Positions 1-8,889 of a stretch of DNA of 64,000 bases are shown piece by piece. The DNA comes from Agrococcus sp. SL85. GTDB taxonomy: Bacteria > Actinomycetota > Actinomycetes > Actinomycetales > Microbacteriaceae. Position numbers and translations under genes: made by a program. The notes below the pieces were generated by a model. That model worked only from the letters and a program-made list of their open reading frames with translations, was not told the origin of the DNA and made no database searches. The stretch covers positions 2,356,001 through 2,420,000 of the forward strand of contig NZ_CP113066.1 in assembly GCF_026625845.1 (NCBI RefSeq). Reading direction: 5' to 3'. The number at the start of each line of letters is the position of its first letter. Within the stretch, counting starts at the first letter, position 1.

Positions 1-816
1 CGCCGCGAGGTGAGCGACCTCGAGCGCGACGCGCAGCGGCAGGGCCTCTCGCACGCCGACCGCGACCGCGTGCAGCGCGAGCTCGGCGGCGTCCGCGCCG
101 CGATGCGCACGCACCCCTGCCACGCCTGCCCCGACCGCGAGGCCCACGCCCGCTGGGGAGAGCGCTACTGGCGGCTGCGGCGAGAGATCGAGAAGGCGGA
201 GCGGCAGATCGACCGCCGCACGGGCCAGATCGCGCAGCAGTTCGACCGCATCGCCGGCGTGCTGCGCGAGCTCGGCTACCTCGAGGACGTCGACGGCCGC
301 GCGCGCGTGACGCCCGCGGGCGAGGCGCTGCGCCGCATCTACGGCGAGCGCGACCTGCTCGTCGCCGAGTCGCTGCGCCAGGGCCTCTGGACCGGCCTCG
401 ACGCGCCCGCGCTCGCCGCGCTCGCGTGCGCGCTCGTGTTCGAGGGCCGCCGCGACGACGGCATGCTGCCCGAGCGCATGCTCCCGAAGGGCCCGTTCCT
501 CGAGGCCCTCGACCGCACGCAGACGCTCTGGGCGACGCTCGACGACCTCGAGCAGGCGCACCGGATGCCCGGCACCGAGCCGCTGCAGACGGGCCTCACG
601 CTCGCGATGCACCGCTGGGCGCGCGGCACCCCGCTCGACGGCGTGCTGCGCGACACCGGGCTGGCCGCCGGCGACTTCGTGCGCTGGGCGAAGCAGACGA
701 TCGACGTGCTCGACCAGATCTCGGCCGTCGCGCCCAAGCGGCTCGCGCGCACCGCCGACGAGGCGGTCGAGCGCATCCGCCGCGGCGTCGTCGAGGCCTC
801 GGGATCCGCGCTGTGA
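1..816 (+). CDS. helY: HelY/Mtr4-like RNA helicase, C-terminal part
   Basis: Partial: the gene enters from the left edge and the frame is open from base 1. About 270 residues remain, all C-terminal to the helicase motor. The region with GERDLLVAESLRQGLW followed by APALAALACALVFEGRRDD is the DSHCT-type helical domain of Ski2/Mtr4-like DEAD/DEAH helicases, and actinobacterial HelY ends this way. A PCHACPDREAHARWGERY segment near residue 38 matches the Cys-containing linker of this family. The likely role is ATP-dependent RNA unwinding in RNA turnover. The stop overlaps the GTG start of the next gene by 4 bases, so the two are probably co-transcribed. The family call is firm; the exact symbol is by analogy. 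Confidence 0.8.
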   Translation, partial: RREVSDLERDAQRQGLSHADRDRVQRELGGVRAAMRTHPCHACPDREAHARWGERYWRLRREIEKAERQIDRRTGQIAQQFDRIAGVLRELGYLEDVDGRARVTPAGEALRRIYGERDLLVAESLRQGLWTGLDAPALAALACALVFEGRRDDGMLPERMLPKGPFLEALDRTQTLWATLDDLEQAHRMPGTEPLQTGLTLAMHRWARGTPLDGVLRDTGLAAGDFVRWAKQTIDVLDQISAVAPKRLARTADEAVERIRRGVVEASGSAL

Positions 817-2626
817 GCGGCGTCGACGAGCGCGCCGACGAGCCGCGCCCCGACGCCGCGGTGCCGCATCCCGCCAACCCGGAGTCCCTCGCCGCCGAGC
901 CCGCGCCCGAGGAGGACCCGGCGCTCGACGAGTCGGCGCCCTCGGTCGCGGAGCGCTCGGCCGCGGCGCCGCCGGCCCCGGCTGCGCCGTCCGAGCGGGT
1001 GGCGGCCGCCGCGCCCGCCGCCCGCCGCCGCGCCCCGCGGGTCCGCTCGCGCGGCCCGCTGCCGCTCGTGCTCTCGTGGGCGGCGGCGCTCGCCGGCGGC
1101 GCCCTGCTGCCGCTCGCCTTCCAGCCGCTCGACTGGTGGCCGCTGCTGTTCCCCGCGGTGGGCCTCGCCCTCGTCGCGCTCCGCGGCCGCACGCTGCCGC
1201 AGGCCTTCTGGCTCGGCCTGACCACGGGCGGCCTCTTCTTCGTGGTCCACATCCAGTGGATCACCGTCTACCTCGGCCCCGTCCCGCTCATCGCGCTCAC
1301 CGCCTGGATGGCGGTGTGGTGGGGCCTCGGCGCGCTGCTGCTCGCCCTGGCCTGGCGGTGGGCCGATCCGCGGCTGCAGGGCTCGCTCGGCGCGTTCCTC
1401 GGCATGCCGCTGCTGCTCGGCGCGCTCTGGACGCTCCGCGAGTCGCTCTCGGCGGCCGTCCCCTGGGGCGGCTTCGCGTGGGGCAGGCTCGCGCACTCGC
1501 AGGCCTCGAGCCCCTTCGCCGACACGACGAGCTGGGTGGGCTTCGCGGGCCTCACCTTCCTGCTCGCGGCCGCCTCGGCGCTGCTCGTGCAGCTCGTGCT
1601 GCACCACCGCACGCTCGTGCGCCGGCGGATCACGATCGGCGGCGCCGCGCTCATCGCGCTCGTCGCGATCCCCGCGTTCCCCGTGGTCGAGGACGGCTCG
1701 CTCCGCGTCGGCGCGGTGCAGGGGGACAGCGAGGCCGGCCTCCTCGCCGCCTCCGAGCCGGGCGACATCCTGCGCGCGCACCTGGCCGCCACCGCGGCGC
1801 TCGAGGGCGAGGAGGCCTCGACGTGCTCGTGTGGCCAGAGAACGCGGCCGAGTGGTTCGCCGACGAGGATCCGGGCACGAGCGCCGTGCTCGAGCAGGTG
1901 GCGGACGCCTTCGGCGCGCCGCTCATTACCGGCACCGTCACGCGCGAGGGGGACGGCCCCGAGTACGACCGCGACGCCGACGACACGTACAACAGCCTCC
2001 TGCTCGTGGCCCCGGGGGAGGGGGCGGTCGCCGAGTACCGGAAGCGCCATCCTGTGCCCTTCGCCGAGTACCTGCCGGCGCGGCCCTTCTTCGCCCCGAT
2101 CCTCGACGCCCTCGGCTTCCTCGACCTCATCCCGCGCGACTACTCGATCGACCCCACGAGCGCCAACGCCTTCGACCTCGCCGACGGCGGCGGCCCCGAC
2201 GTCGTCGCGGGCCTCGCGATCTGCTTCGACATCATCGACGACCGGCTCGCGCGCGAGATGGTGCTCGACCACGGCGCCCGCATCATCCTCGCGCCCACGA
2301 ACAACGCCGACTTCGGCGAGGGCTCGGCCGAGAACGTGCAGCAGCTCGCGATCGCACGGCTGCGCGCGGTCGAGGCGGGCCGAGCGCTCGTCAACGTCTC
2401 GACCGTCGGCACGAGCGCGATGGTGCTGCCGGACGGCTCGTTCGTCGAGCGCCTGCCGCAGTACGAGCCGGGCACGATGCTCGCCGACCTGCCGCTCTCG
2501 GCGACCGTCACCCCGGGCATCCGTGTGGGAGGCTGGATCGAGTGGGCGCTGTGCATCGGCGGCGTCCTGGGGCTCGCCGCCGCCGGCGCGCTCCGGATGC
2601 GGACGCGAAGGAGCGGGGATGCCTGA
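813..2626 (+). pseudogene. lnt: apolipoprotein N-acyltransferase, frameshifted as assembled
   Basis: Lnt adds the third acyl chain to the N-terminal Cys of lipoproteins at the membrane. The GTG start at 813 overlaps the helicase stop. The first part has an Ala/Pro-rich leader of about 75 residues, then several hydrophobic helices. The nitrilase-like domain follows in a different frame. It shows WPENA with the catalytic Glu, YRKRHPVPF with the catalytic Lys and AICFDI with the catalytic Cys. The frame breaks at 1813-1820 (AGGCCTCG). Reading this as AGGCGCTCG, one base longer, joins the halves as EEALDVLVWPEN. All catalytic residues survive, so the break looks like a sequence error rather than decay. 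The gene overlaps ppm by 8 bases; the two proteins are fused in mycobacteria, which supports the assignment. Confidence 0.85.
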
Positions 2627-3347
2627 CGTCATGATCGTCGTGCCCACGTACGACGAGATCGAGGGCCTCGAGCGCACGGTCGGTCGGCTGCGGCAGTCGG
2701 TGCCGCACGCGGAGCTCGTCATCGTCGACGACGGCAGCCCCGACGGCACGGGCGACCTGGCCGACCGGCTCGCGAAGGCCGACGCGGGCACCCTCGTGAT
2801 CCACCGCACCGAGCGCGGCTACCGCTCGGCCGTCATCGAGGGCATGCGCTTCGCGATGGCGCGCGGCGCGACGCGCGTCGTCGTCACCGACGCCGACGGC
2901 TCCTACGACGCCGACGACCTGCCCGAGCTCCTCGAGGTCTCGGCGACCGGCGTCGACCTCATCATCGGCTCGCGCTTCGTCGAGGGCAGCGACGTGCGCA
3001 ACATGGGCCCGAGGCGCAGCCTCTCCGCGCGCCTCGGCAACGCCTACGCCCGCGCGATGCTCGGCACCCAGGTGCACGACCTCACCTCGAGCCTGCGCGT
3101 CTACCGCACGCGCGTGCTCGAGCAGGTCGACCTCGACGCCATCCACGTCGACGCCTACGCCTTCCAGATCGCGATGGCCGTGCGCGTCGCGCAGGCGGGC
3201 GGCACGATCGCCGAGGTGCCCGTGCGCTTCGTCGAGCGGGCGGTGGGCGCCTCCAAGATGCGGGTGGGCGAGGAGCTCGGCACGCTCGCGGCGGTCACCC
3301 GCTGGGGCCTCCGCGGCGTCCGCGCCGTGCCGCGCGCGCCCCGCTGA
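2619..3347 (+). CDS. ppm1: polyprenol monophosphomannose synthase
   Basis: GT-A family 2 glycosyltransferase of 242 aa. It transfers mannose from GDP-mannose to polyprenyl phosphate, the donor for lipoglycan and protein mannosylation. Visible motifs are VVPTYDE at the N-terminus, VDDGSPDGTGD near residue 34 and the metal-binding VTDADGSYD near residue 90. GSRF and SLRVYR follow further on. There is no C-terminal membrane domain, so it is the soluble single-domain form. The ATG start overlaps the end of lnt by 8 bases. In Mycobacterium the equivalent is one Lnt-Ppm1 polypeptide; here the two are split but coupled. Length and motifs are complete. Confidence 0.93.
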   Translation: MPDVMIVVPTYDEIEGLERTVGRLRQSVPHAELVIVDDGSPDGTGDLADRLAKADAGTLVIHRTERGYRSAVIEGMRFAMARGATRVVVTDADGSYDADDLPELLEVSATGVDLIIGSRFVEGSDVRNMGPRRSLSARLGNAYARAMLGTQVHDLTSSLRVYRTRVLEQVDLDAIHVDAYAFQIAMAVRVAQAGGTIAEVPVRFVERAVGASKMRVGEELGTLAAVTRWGLRGVRAVPRAPR

Positions 3348-3398
3348 CCGGGCCTCGGGCGGCACCGCCGTCCTGCGCGGCGTCCTGCCGACGCGGCC

Positions 3399-4148
3399 TC
3401 AGCGGGCCGCGACGAGCGGCACGGCCACGTCGCAGCGGTCGGTCACCAGTCCGTCGACGCCCAGGTCGAGCAGCTCCCGCATCTCGGCCGCCTCGTTGAC
3501 GGTCCACACGTGCACCTCCACGCCCGCCGCGTGGAGCGCGGCGACGCTGCGCGCGGTCACGAGCTCGACGCCCGCGGCGCGGCGCGGCACCTGCACGGCG
3601 ACGACGTCCGAGAGCACCCGCGCGAGGAGCGCTCGCAGCCCCGCGCGCTGCGCCGCGAGCGCGCGCAGCACGATGCCCTGCGAGGCGCTCGTCGCCACCT
3701 CGGGCAGCAGCGCCCGCGCGCGCCGACGGCGGCGCTCCGAGAACGAGGTGAGCAGCACCCGGTCGACGGCCCTCGCCTCGACGATCGCGCGGACCGCGGG
3801 CACGACGGCCGCGTCCGACTTCAGGTCGATGTTCCAGCGCGCGTCGGGGAGCGCGAGGAGCGCCTCGCGGAGCTCCGGCACCGTCTCGCCGTGCCCGAGG
3901 TCGACGCCCAGGAGGTCCTTGCGCAGCGTCGTGCCGATGGCGACGTCGGTCCCCGCCACGCGGTCGAGCGTCGCGTCGTGCGCGAGCACGGCGACGCCGT
4001 CTGCCGTCGCGTGCACGTCGGTCTCGAGGTAGGTCGCGCCCGCGTCCATGGCGTGCACGAAGGCGAGCATCGAGTTCTCCGGCGCGGCGACGGCGAGCCC
4101 CCGGTGTGCGAGCACACGCGGGGGCCGGCCGGTCAGGTACTGCGTCAC
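3399..4148 (-). CDS. glycerophosphodiester phosphodiesterase
   Basis: GDPD-family TIM-barrel enzyme of 249 aa that hydrolyses glycerophosphodiesters to glycerol 3-phosphate and an alcohol. The N-terminal catalytic block is present: LAHRG, then ENSMLAF, LETDVHATADG and LAHDATLDR. Together these supply the HR, E-x-D and HD active-site groups. The C-terminal VHVWTVNE and GVDGLVTDR motifs are also typical. There is no signal peptide, so the enzyme is probably cytosolic. The GTG start overlaps the stop of the SPFH gene by 4 bases, which places it last in an nfeD/SPFH/GDPD transcription unit. It lies head-on to ppm. Confidence 0.9.
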   Translation of the reverse strand: MTQYLTGRPPRVLAHRGLAVAAPENSMLAFVHAMDAGATYLETDVHATADGVAVLAHDATLDRVAGTDVAIGTTLRKDLLGVDLGHGETVPELREALLALPDARWNIDLKSDAAVVPAVRAIVEARAVDRVLLTSFSERRRRRARALLPEVATSASQGIVLRALAAQRAGLRALLARVLSDVVAVQVPRRAAGVELVTARSVAALHAAGVEVHVWTVNEAAEMRELLDLGVDGLVTDRCDVAVPLVAAR

Positions 4149-5419
4149 GCGTGCCGCGGTCCGCCCTGCTGGTCGTCCTGGCCGGGCTCCTGGCCCGGCT
4201 GCTGGGGCGGCAGCGGCGGCTCGACGTGCGGCGCCTCGGCGCGCGCCTCGCGGGCGGCGTCCAGCGCCTCGCCGAGGTCGGCGTCCGGCGTCTCGGCCGC
4301 GAGCGAGGTGGCGGACGACACCTGGTCGACCTGCCCGGCGCCCTGCGGGTCGATGCCGCTCGCCTCGAGCGTCTCGGCGATCGACGGCACCTCGACGTCC
4401 GAGACCGAGTCGGCCTGGAAGGTCTCGTCGAGGATCGACGGCTCGCTCTCGCGCTCCTTCTCCTTCGGCTTCCGGAACGGCACGTCGGCGCGGCCCTCGA
4501 AGAAGCCGCGACCCACGCCCTGCAGGGCGTCCGTGAGCTCCGAGGGGATGATCCAGAGCTTGTTCGCGTCGCCCTCGGCGAGCTTCGGCAGCGTCTGGAG
4601 GTACTGGTAGGCCAGCAGCTTGTCGTCGGCGTCGCCCTCGTGGATGGCGGCGAAGACGCGCTCGATGGCCTCCGACTCGCCCTTCGCGAGCAGCACCTGG
4701 GCCTCGGCGTCACCCTTGGCGCGCAGCACCTGGGCCTTCGCCTGGCCCTCGGCGCGCAGGATCTCCGACTGGCGGAGGCCCTCCGCCTCGAGGATCTGCG
4801 ACTGCTTCGAGCCCTCCGCCGTGAGGATCGCCGCGCGGCGGTCGCGCTCGGCGCGCATCTGCTTCTCCATCGAGTCCTGGATGGAGTGGGGCGGGTCGAT
4901 CGCCTTGAGCTCGACGCGGCCGACGCGCAGGCCCCACTTGCCCGTGGCCTGGTCGAGGACCGTGCGCAGCTGGCCGTTGATGTTGTCGCGGCTCGTCAGC
5001 GCCTCCTCGAGGTTCATGCCGCCGACGACGTTGCGGAGCGTCGTGGTGGTGAGCTGCTCGACGGCCGAGAGGTAGTCGGCGATCTCGTACGTCGCGGCGC
5101 GCGCGTCGGTCACCTGGAAGTAGACGACCGTGTCGATCGAGACGACGAGGTTGTCCTCGGTGATGACGGGCTGCGGCGGGAACGAGCGCACCTGCTCGCG
5201 CATGTCGACGTGGTACGCGACGCGGTCGATGAACGGCACGAGGAAGTTGAGGCCCGGCTGGAGCACCTTGTGGAAGCGTCCGAGCCGCTCGACGACGCCC
5301 GTGAAGCCCTGCTTGATGATCCGGATCGACCGGAACAGCGTGACGAGGACGAACAGGACGACGAGGGCGACGAGGACGAGCAGGAACGCTCCGAGGATGA
5401 ATCCTCCGTCGATCGGCAT
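4145..5419 (-). CDS. SPFH/band-7 membrane protein
   Basis: A 424-aa stomatin/prohibitin-like protein. One N-terminal membrane helix (about residues 8-30, rich in V and L) precedes the SPFH domain, which contains IIKQGFTGVVERLGRFHKVLQPGL and DMREQVRSFP. A long coiled-coil-prone stretch rich in A, E, K, R and Q follows (AEGQAKAQVLRAKGDAEAQ region). The Pro/Glu-rich tail is low-complexity. Such proteins form oligomeric scaffolds in membrane microdomains and are typically encoded beside NfeD proteins, as here: the NfeD gene lies 110 bases upstream on the same strand. It overlaps the GDPD gene by 4 bases. Precise function is unknown. Confidence 0.88.
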   Translation of the reverse strand: MPIDGGFILGAFLLVLVALVVLFVLVTLFRSIRIIKQGFTGVVERLGRFHKVLQPGLNFLVPFIDRVAYHVDMREQVRSFPPQPVITEDNLVVSIDTVVYFQVTDARAATYEIADYLSAVEQLTTTTLRNVVGGMNLEEALTSRDNINGQLRTVLDQATGKWGLRVGRVELKAIDPPHSIQDSMEKQMRAERDRRAAILTAEGSKQSQILEAEGLRQSEILRAEGQAKAQVLRAKGDAEAQVLLAKGESEAIERVFAAIHEGDADDKLLAYQYLQTLPKLAEGDANKLWIIPSELTDALQGVGRGFFEGRADVPFRKPKEKERESEPSILDETFQADSVSDVEVPSIAETLEASGIDPQGAGQVDQVSSATSLAAETPDADLGEALDAAREARAEAPHVEPPLPPQQPGQEPGQDDQQGGPRHA

Positions 5420-5529
5420 GGGACACGGCTCCTTCGAGTCGGCGGGACGCCCGCCGCCGGCATCTTCGGCGAGGGCGGTGCTGGTGCTGCCACGCTAGCG
5501 GGCGAGCCTGGATGCCCGCCCGCGCGCCG

Positions 5530-5988
5530 TCAGCGCTCGGCCGGGACGATGACGGCCGTGGCGCCCTCGATCGCGGTGACGACGATCCGCTCGCCCACGT
5601 CGGGGTCGCGCGGGCGCACCGCGGGGGAGAGGCGGGCGGTCCAGACGTCGCCGTTCGAGAGCGTCACCTCGCCGGCGCCGCGCTCGAACATGCGCGTGAC
5701 CTCGCCGGCCATGCCGATGAGCGCCTCGACGCCCTGCTTCGCGACCTCGCCGGACTGGTGGAGCCGCTGCAGCAGCTTCGGCCGCACGAGGAACAGCAGC
5801 AGCAGCGCGGCGGCCGCGGCGACGAGCACCTGCACCCACCACTCGAGGCCCGTGATGCTCGCGACGAGGCCGACGACGGAGGCCATGCCGATCATGAGGA
5901 ACGTGAACTCCAGCGTCACCATCTCGATGATGAAGCACACGAGGGCCACGACGAGCCACACGACCCATGCGTACTGGAGGATGTCCAC
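5530..5988 (-). CDS. nfeD: NfeD-like membrane protein
   Basis: A 152-aa protein with about three transmembrane helices in the first 75 residues (WVVWLVVALVCF, FLMIGMASVVGLVA, VLVAAAAALLLLFLV). A C-terminal soluble OB-fold-like domain follows, containing GMAGEVTRMFERGAGEV and GDVWTARL, which is the NfeD C-terminal beta-barrel pattern. It is the short form without the ClpP-like protease domain. Short NfeD proteins partner with SPFH proteins, and the next gene downstream is one. Its ATG lies about 100 bases from the divergent SDR gene, so the two probably share an upstream region. Confidence 0.85.
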   Translation of the reverse strand: MDILQYAWVVWLVVALVCFIIEMVTLEFTFLMIGMASVVGLVASITGLEWWVQVLVAAAAALLLLFLVRPKLLQRLHQSGEVAKQGVEALIGMAGEVTRMFERGAGEVTLSNGDVWTARLSPAVRPRDPDVGERIVVTAIEGATAVIVPAER

Positions 5989-6087
5989 GGCCTCATCCTA
6001 GGCGGCGTCCCTGCGCGGGGGCCCGAGCGCCACGGGCTCGGCGCACGCGCGCCCGAGTAGGGTCGTGGCGACAGACAAGGAGACATC

Positions 6088-6876
6088 GTGTCGAACCCCG
6101 CCGCCGGCCCTCTCGAGCCCGGCTCCCTCACCGGCCGCACCGCCCTCGTGACGGGCTCCAGCCGCGGCATCGGCGCCGCGACGGCGCTCCTCCTCGCCCG
6201 CGCCGGCGCGGACGTCGTCATCAACTACCGGGCGAAGGCCCCGCGCGCCGACAAGGTCGTCGCGAGCGCGAAGGAGCTGGGCGTCGGTGCGATCGCCGTG
6301 CAGGCCGACCTCACGGACGCCGGCAGCGTCGCCGCGATGTTCGCCGCGGCCGAGGAGGCCTTCGGCTCGCTCGACCTGCTCGTCATGAACGCCTCCGGCG
6401 GCATGGAGTCCGGCATGGGCGAGGACTACGCGATGCGGCTGAACCGCGACGCGCAGGTGGGCCTGCTCGACGCGGCGCTGCCGCACCTCGCCGACGGCGC
6501 GCGCGTCGTCTTCGTCACGAGCCACCAGGCGCACTTCATCCGCTCGACGCCGACGATGCCGGAGTACGAGGCCGTCGCGCTCTCGAAGCGCGCCGGCGAG
6601 GACGCGCTCCGCGAGCGCATCCCCGCGCTCGAGGCGCGGGGCATCGAGCTCGTCGTCGTCTCGGGCGACATGATCGAGGGCACCATCACCGCGACCCTCC
6701 TCGAGCGCGCGAACCCCGGCGCGATCGCGAGCCGCCGCGAGGACGCCGGTCGCCTGTACGACGTCGAGGAGTTCGCCTCCGAGGTCGCGCTCGCGGCCGT
6801 CGAGCCCGTGCCCGCCGACCGCACGCGCCTCGTCGGCGACGTGAGCGGGTTCGGCGAGGCCGAGGGCGTCGCCTGA
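6088..6876 (+). CDS. SDR family oxidoreductase
   Basis: A 262-aa Rossmann-fold short-chain dehydrogenase/reductase. The cofactor motif TGSSRGIGAATA is near residue 24, with NASGG at the usual NAG position. The catalytic Ser region is VTSHQAHF. The expected YxxxK is displaced: the segment reads MPEYEAVALSKR, so Lys sits seven rather than four residues after Tyr. The substrate is therefore uncertain and activity may be atypical. Start: GTG preceded by AAGGAG. The stop TGA shares its last base with the ATG of the peptidase gene, so the two are translationally coupled. Confidence 0.8.
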   Translation: MSNPAAGPLEPGSLTGRTALVTGSSRGIGAATALLLARAGADVVINYRAKAPRADKVVASAKELGVGAIAVQADLTDAGSVAAMFAAAEEAFGSLDLLVMNASGGMESGMGEDYAMRLNRDAQVGLLDAALPHLADGARVVFVTSHQAHFIRSTPTMPEYEAVALSKRAGEDALRERIPALEARGIELVVVSGDMIEGTITATLLERANPGAIASRREDAGRLYDVEEFASEVALAAVEPVPADRTRLVGDVSGFGEAEGVA

Positions 6877-8882
6877 TGCGCGCCGAGGACATCGAGCGCC
6901 TCGTCGCCCTCTCGCGCCCCGCCGTCCACCCCTCGGGCGCGTGGGCGATCGTGGCGACGAGCCGGCCGAGCCTCCGCGCCAACCGAACGGTGGGGCAGCT
7001 GTGGCGCGTCTCGCTCGACGACGGCACCCGCACGCGACTCACGGGCGGCGTCGCCGACCGCGACCCGCAGCTCACGCCCGACGGCAGCACCGTGGTCTTC
7101 CTGCGCGACGACGCGAAGGGCAGGGCGCAGGCCTGGGCCATGCGCGTCGACGGCGGCGAGCCCGTGCAGGCGACGGATGCGCCCGGCGGCGTGCGCGAGG
7201 TCGCGATCTCGCCCGAGGGCGACCGCATCGCGTTCACCGCCCGCGTCGTCGAGCCCGGGCGCTACGGCTCGGTCGAGGGCGTCGCGCCCGCGCAGGAGCC
7301 GGCGCGCCTCATCACGCGCAACCGCAACCTCGCGAACGGCGTCGGCAGCCTCGTGGGCCGCCGCACGCACCTGTTCGTCGCGCCCCTGCCGGCGCTCGAC
7401 GCCGAGCCGCGCTACGACCGGGCCGCGCACCCGCACGACGGCGCGGGCGCCTCGGACGACGCGGCGCGCGCGCCCGAGGCCATCCAGCTGACGCACGGCG
7501 ACTTCGACCACGGCGGGCCGGCGTTCACGCCCGACGGCCGCCGCGTCGTCGCGATCACGGCGCGCCACGACACGCGCGACGACGACCTCCGCAGCGCCGT
7601 CGTCGAGCTCGAGGCCGACGTCGCGGGCGGCGAGCCGCACATCGTGGTCTCCTCGCGCGCCGACCTCTCGATCGCCGAGGCGCGCCCCACGCCCGACGGC
7701 GGCTACGTGCTGCTCGCCCAGCAGGTGGGTCCGGACGGCCGCGACTTCGTCGCCCGCAACACGCAGCTGTTCGTCGTCGAGCACGCGGGCGCCCACCCCG
7801 AGGAGGTCACGGACGCGGAGTCCGTCGACCTCGGCGAGGTCGGCAGCCACACGACCGTCGTCGACGACGGCGTGCTCGTGCAGGAGCGCCGCCGCGGGCG
7901 CGTGCGCCTCGTACACGTCACGGGCGGCGGCTCGCGCGAGCTCATCGGCGGCGACCTCGAGGTCATCGGCCACGGCGTCGGCGAGGGCCGCACGGTCGCC
8001 TCGGTCGCGACGCCGACGTCCTTCGGCGAGCTCGCCGTGCTCGACGACCGCGGCCTCACGATCCTCACCGACTTCGGGGCGCCGCTCGCCGAGGCCGGCA
8101 TCGTGCTGCCCGAGGAGCGCGAGGTCGTCGGCCGCGACGGCGCGAAGGTGCACGGCTGGGTGTGGCTGCCGGAGGGCGAGGGCCCGCACCCGGTGCTCCT
8201 CAACATCCACGGCGGCCCCTTCGCGCAGTACGGCGTGCACGTCTTCGACGAGGCGCAGGTGGCGGTCGCCGCCGGCTACGCGGTCGTGCAGTGCAACCCG
8301 CGCGGCTCGGCGGGCTACGGCCGCGCGCACGGCGTCGCGATCCGGCAGCGCATGGGCACCGTCGACATGCACGACGTGCTCGACTTCCTCGACGGCGCGC
8401 TCGACGCGCACCCCGAGCTCGACCGCGAGCGCCTCGGCATCATGGGCGGCTCGTACGGCGGCTACCTGACGGCGTGGACGATCGCGCACGACCACCGCTT
8501 CGCGGCGGCGCTCGTCGAGCGCGGCTTCCTCGACCCGGAGTCGTTCCAGGGCACGAGCGACATCGGCTGGTTCTTCGGCGGCGAGTACACGGGCACCGAC
8601 CCCGAGCTCGTGCGCTCGCAGAGCCCCATGGCGCACGTGGGCCAGGTGACGACCCCGACCCTCGTCGTGCACTCCGAGCAGGACTGGCGCTGCCCGCCCG
8701 AGCAGGCGCAGCGGTACTGGGCGGCGCTGAAGCGCCAGGGCGTCGAGACGGCGCTGCTGCTCTTCCCGGGCGAGGACCACGAGCTGACCCGGTCCGGGCA
8801 GCCGCGGCACCGCGTCGAGCGCTTCGAGCACGTGCTGCGCTGGTGGGGGAAGCACCTGCCGACCGCGAAGAACCACGGCTGA
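6876..8882 (+). CDS. S9 family peptidase (prolyl oligopeptidase type)
   Basis: A 668-aa serine peptidase with an N-terminal beta-propeller and a C-terminal alpha/beta hydrolase domain. The propeller has repeated strands such as DRDPQLTPDGSTVVFL and GGPAFTPDGRRVVAI. The nucleophile is in MGGSYGGYLT (Ser about 526), with Asp in EQDWRCP (about 603) and His in GEDHELTR (about 635). The oxyanion-side NIHGGPFAQYG is also present. No signal peptide is seen, so it is probably a cytosolic oligopeptidase or acylaminoacyl peptidase. It is coupled to the upstream SDR gene (TGATG). The next gene begins 8 bases after its stop. Confidence 0.92.
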   Translation: MRAEDIERLVALSRPAVHPSGAWAIVATSRPSLRANRTVGQLWRVSLDDGTRTRLTGGVADRDPQLTPDGSTVVFLRDDAKGRAQAWAMRVDGGEPVQATDAPGGVREVAISPEGDRIAFTARVVEPGRYGSVEGVAPAQEPARLITRNRNLANGVGSLVGRRTHLFVAPLPALDAEPRYDRAAHPHDGAGASDDAARAPEAIQLTHGDFDHGGPAFTPDGRRVVAITARHDTRDDDLRSAVVELEADVAGGEPHIVVSSRADLSIAEARPTPDGGYVLLAQQVGPDGRDFVARNTQLFVVEHAGAHPEEVTDAESVDLGEVGSHTTVVDDGVLVQERRRGRVRLVHVTGGGSRELIGGDLEVIGHGVGEGRTVASVATPTSFGELAVLDDRGLTILTDFGAPLAEAGIVLPEEREVVGRDGAKVHGWVWLPEGEGPHPVLLNIHGGPFAQYGVHVFDEAQVAVAAGYAVVQCNPRGSAGYGRAHGVAIRQRMGTVDMHDVLDFLDGALDAHPELDRERLGIMGGSYGGYLTAWTIAHDHRFAAALVERGFLDPESFQGTSDIGWFFGGEYTGTDPELVRSQSPMAHVGQVTTPTLVVHSEQDWRCPPEQAQRYWAALKRQGVETALLLFPGEDHELTRSGQPRHRVERFEHVLRWWGKHLPTAKNHG

Positions 8883-8889
8883 GGCTCGC

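Noticed and set aside
1484..1490. AGGCTCG inside the first part of lnt as another broken site
   Set aside because: It is in frame and encodes the expected WGRLAHSQ, so it is a natural occurrence and not one of the frameshifts.
339..1781. Long antisense open frames opposite lnt and across the whole window
   Set aside because: Very high GC makes stops rare in all frames. These translations are Arg/Ala/Gly/His-rich low-complexity with no motifs and mirror well-supported genes.
1790..1830. Programmed ribosomal frameshift in lnt
   Set aside because: No slippery heptamer or downstream structure typical of it, and the same word is broken in six unrelated genes, so a common cause is more likely.
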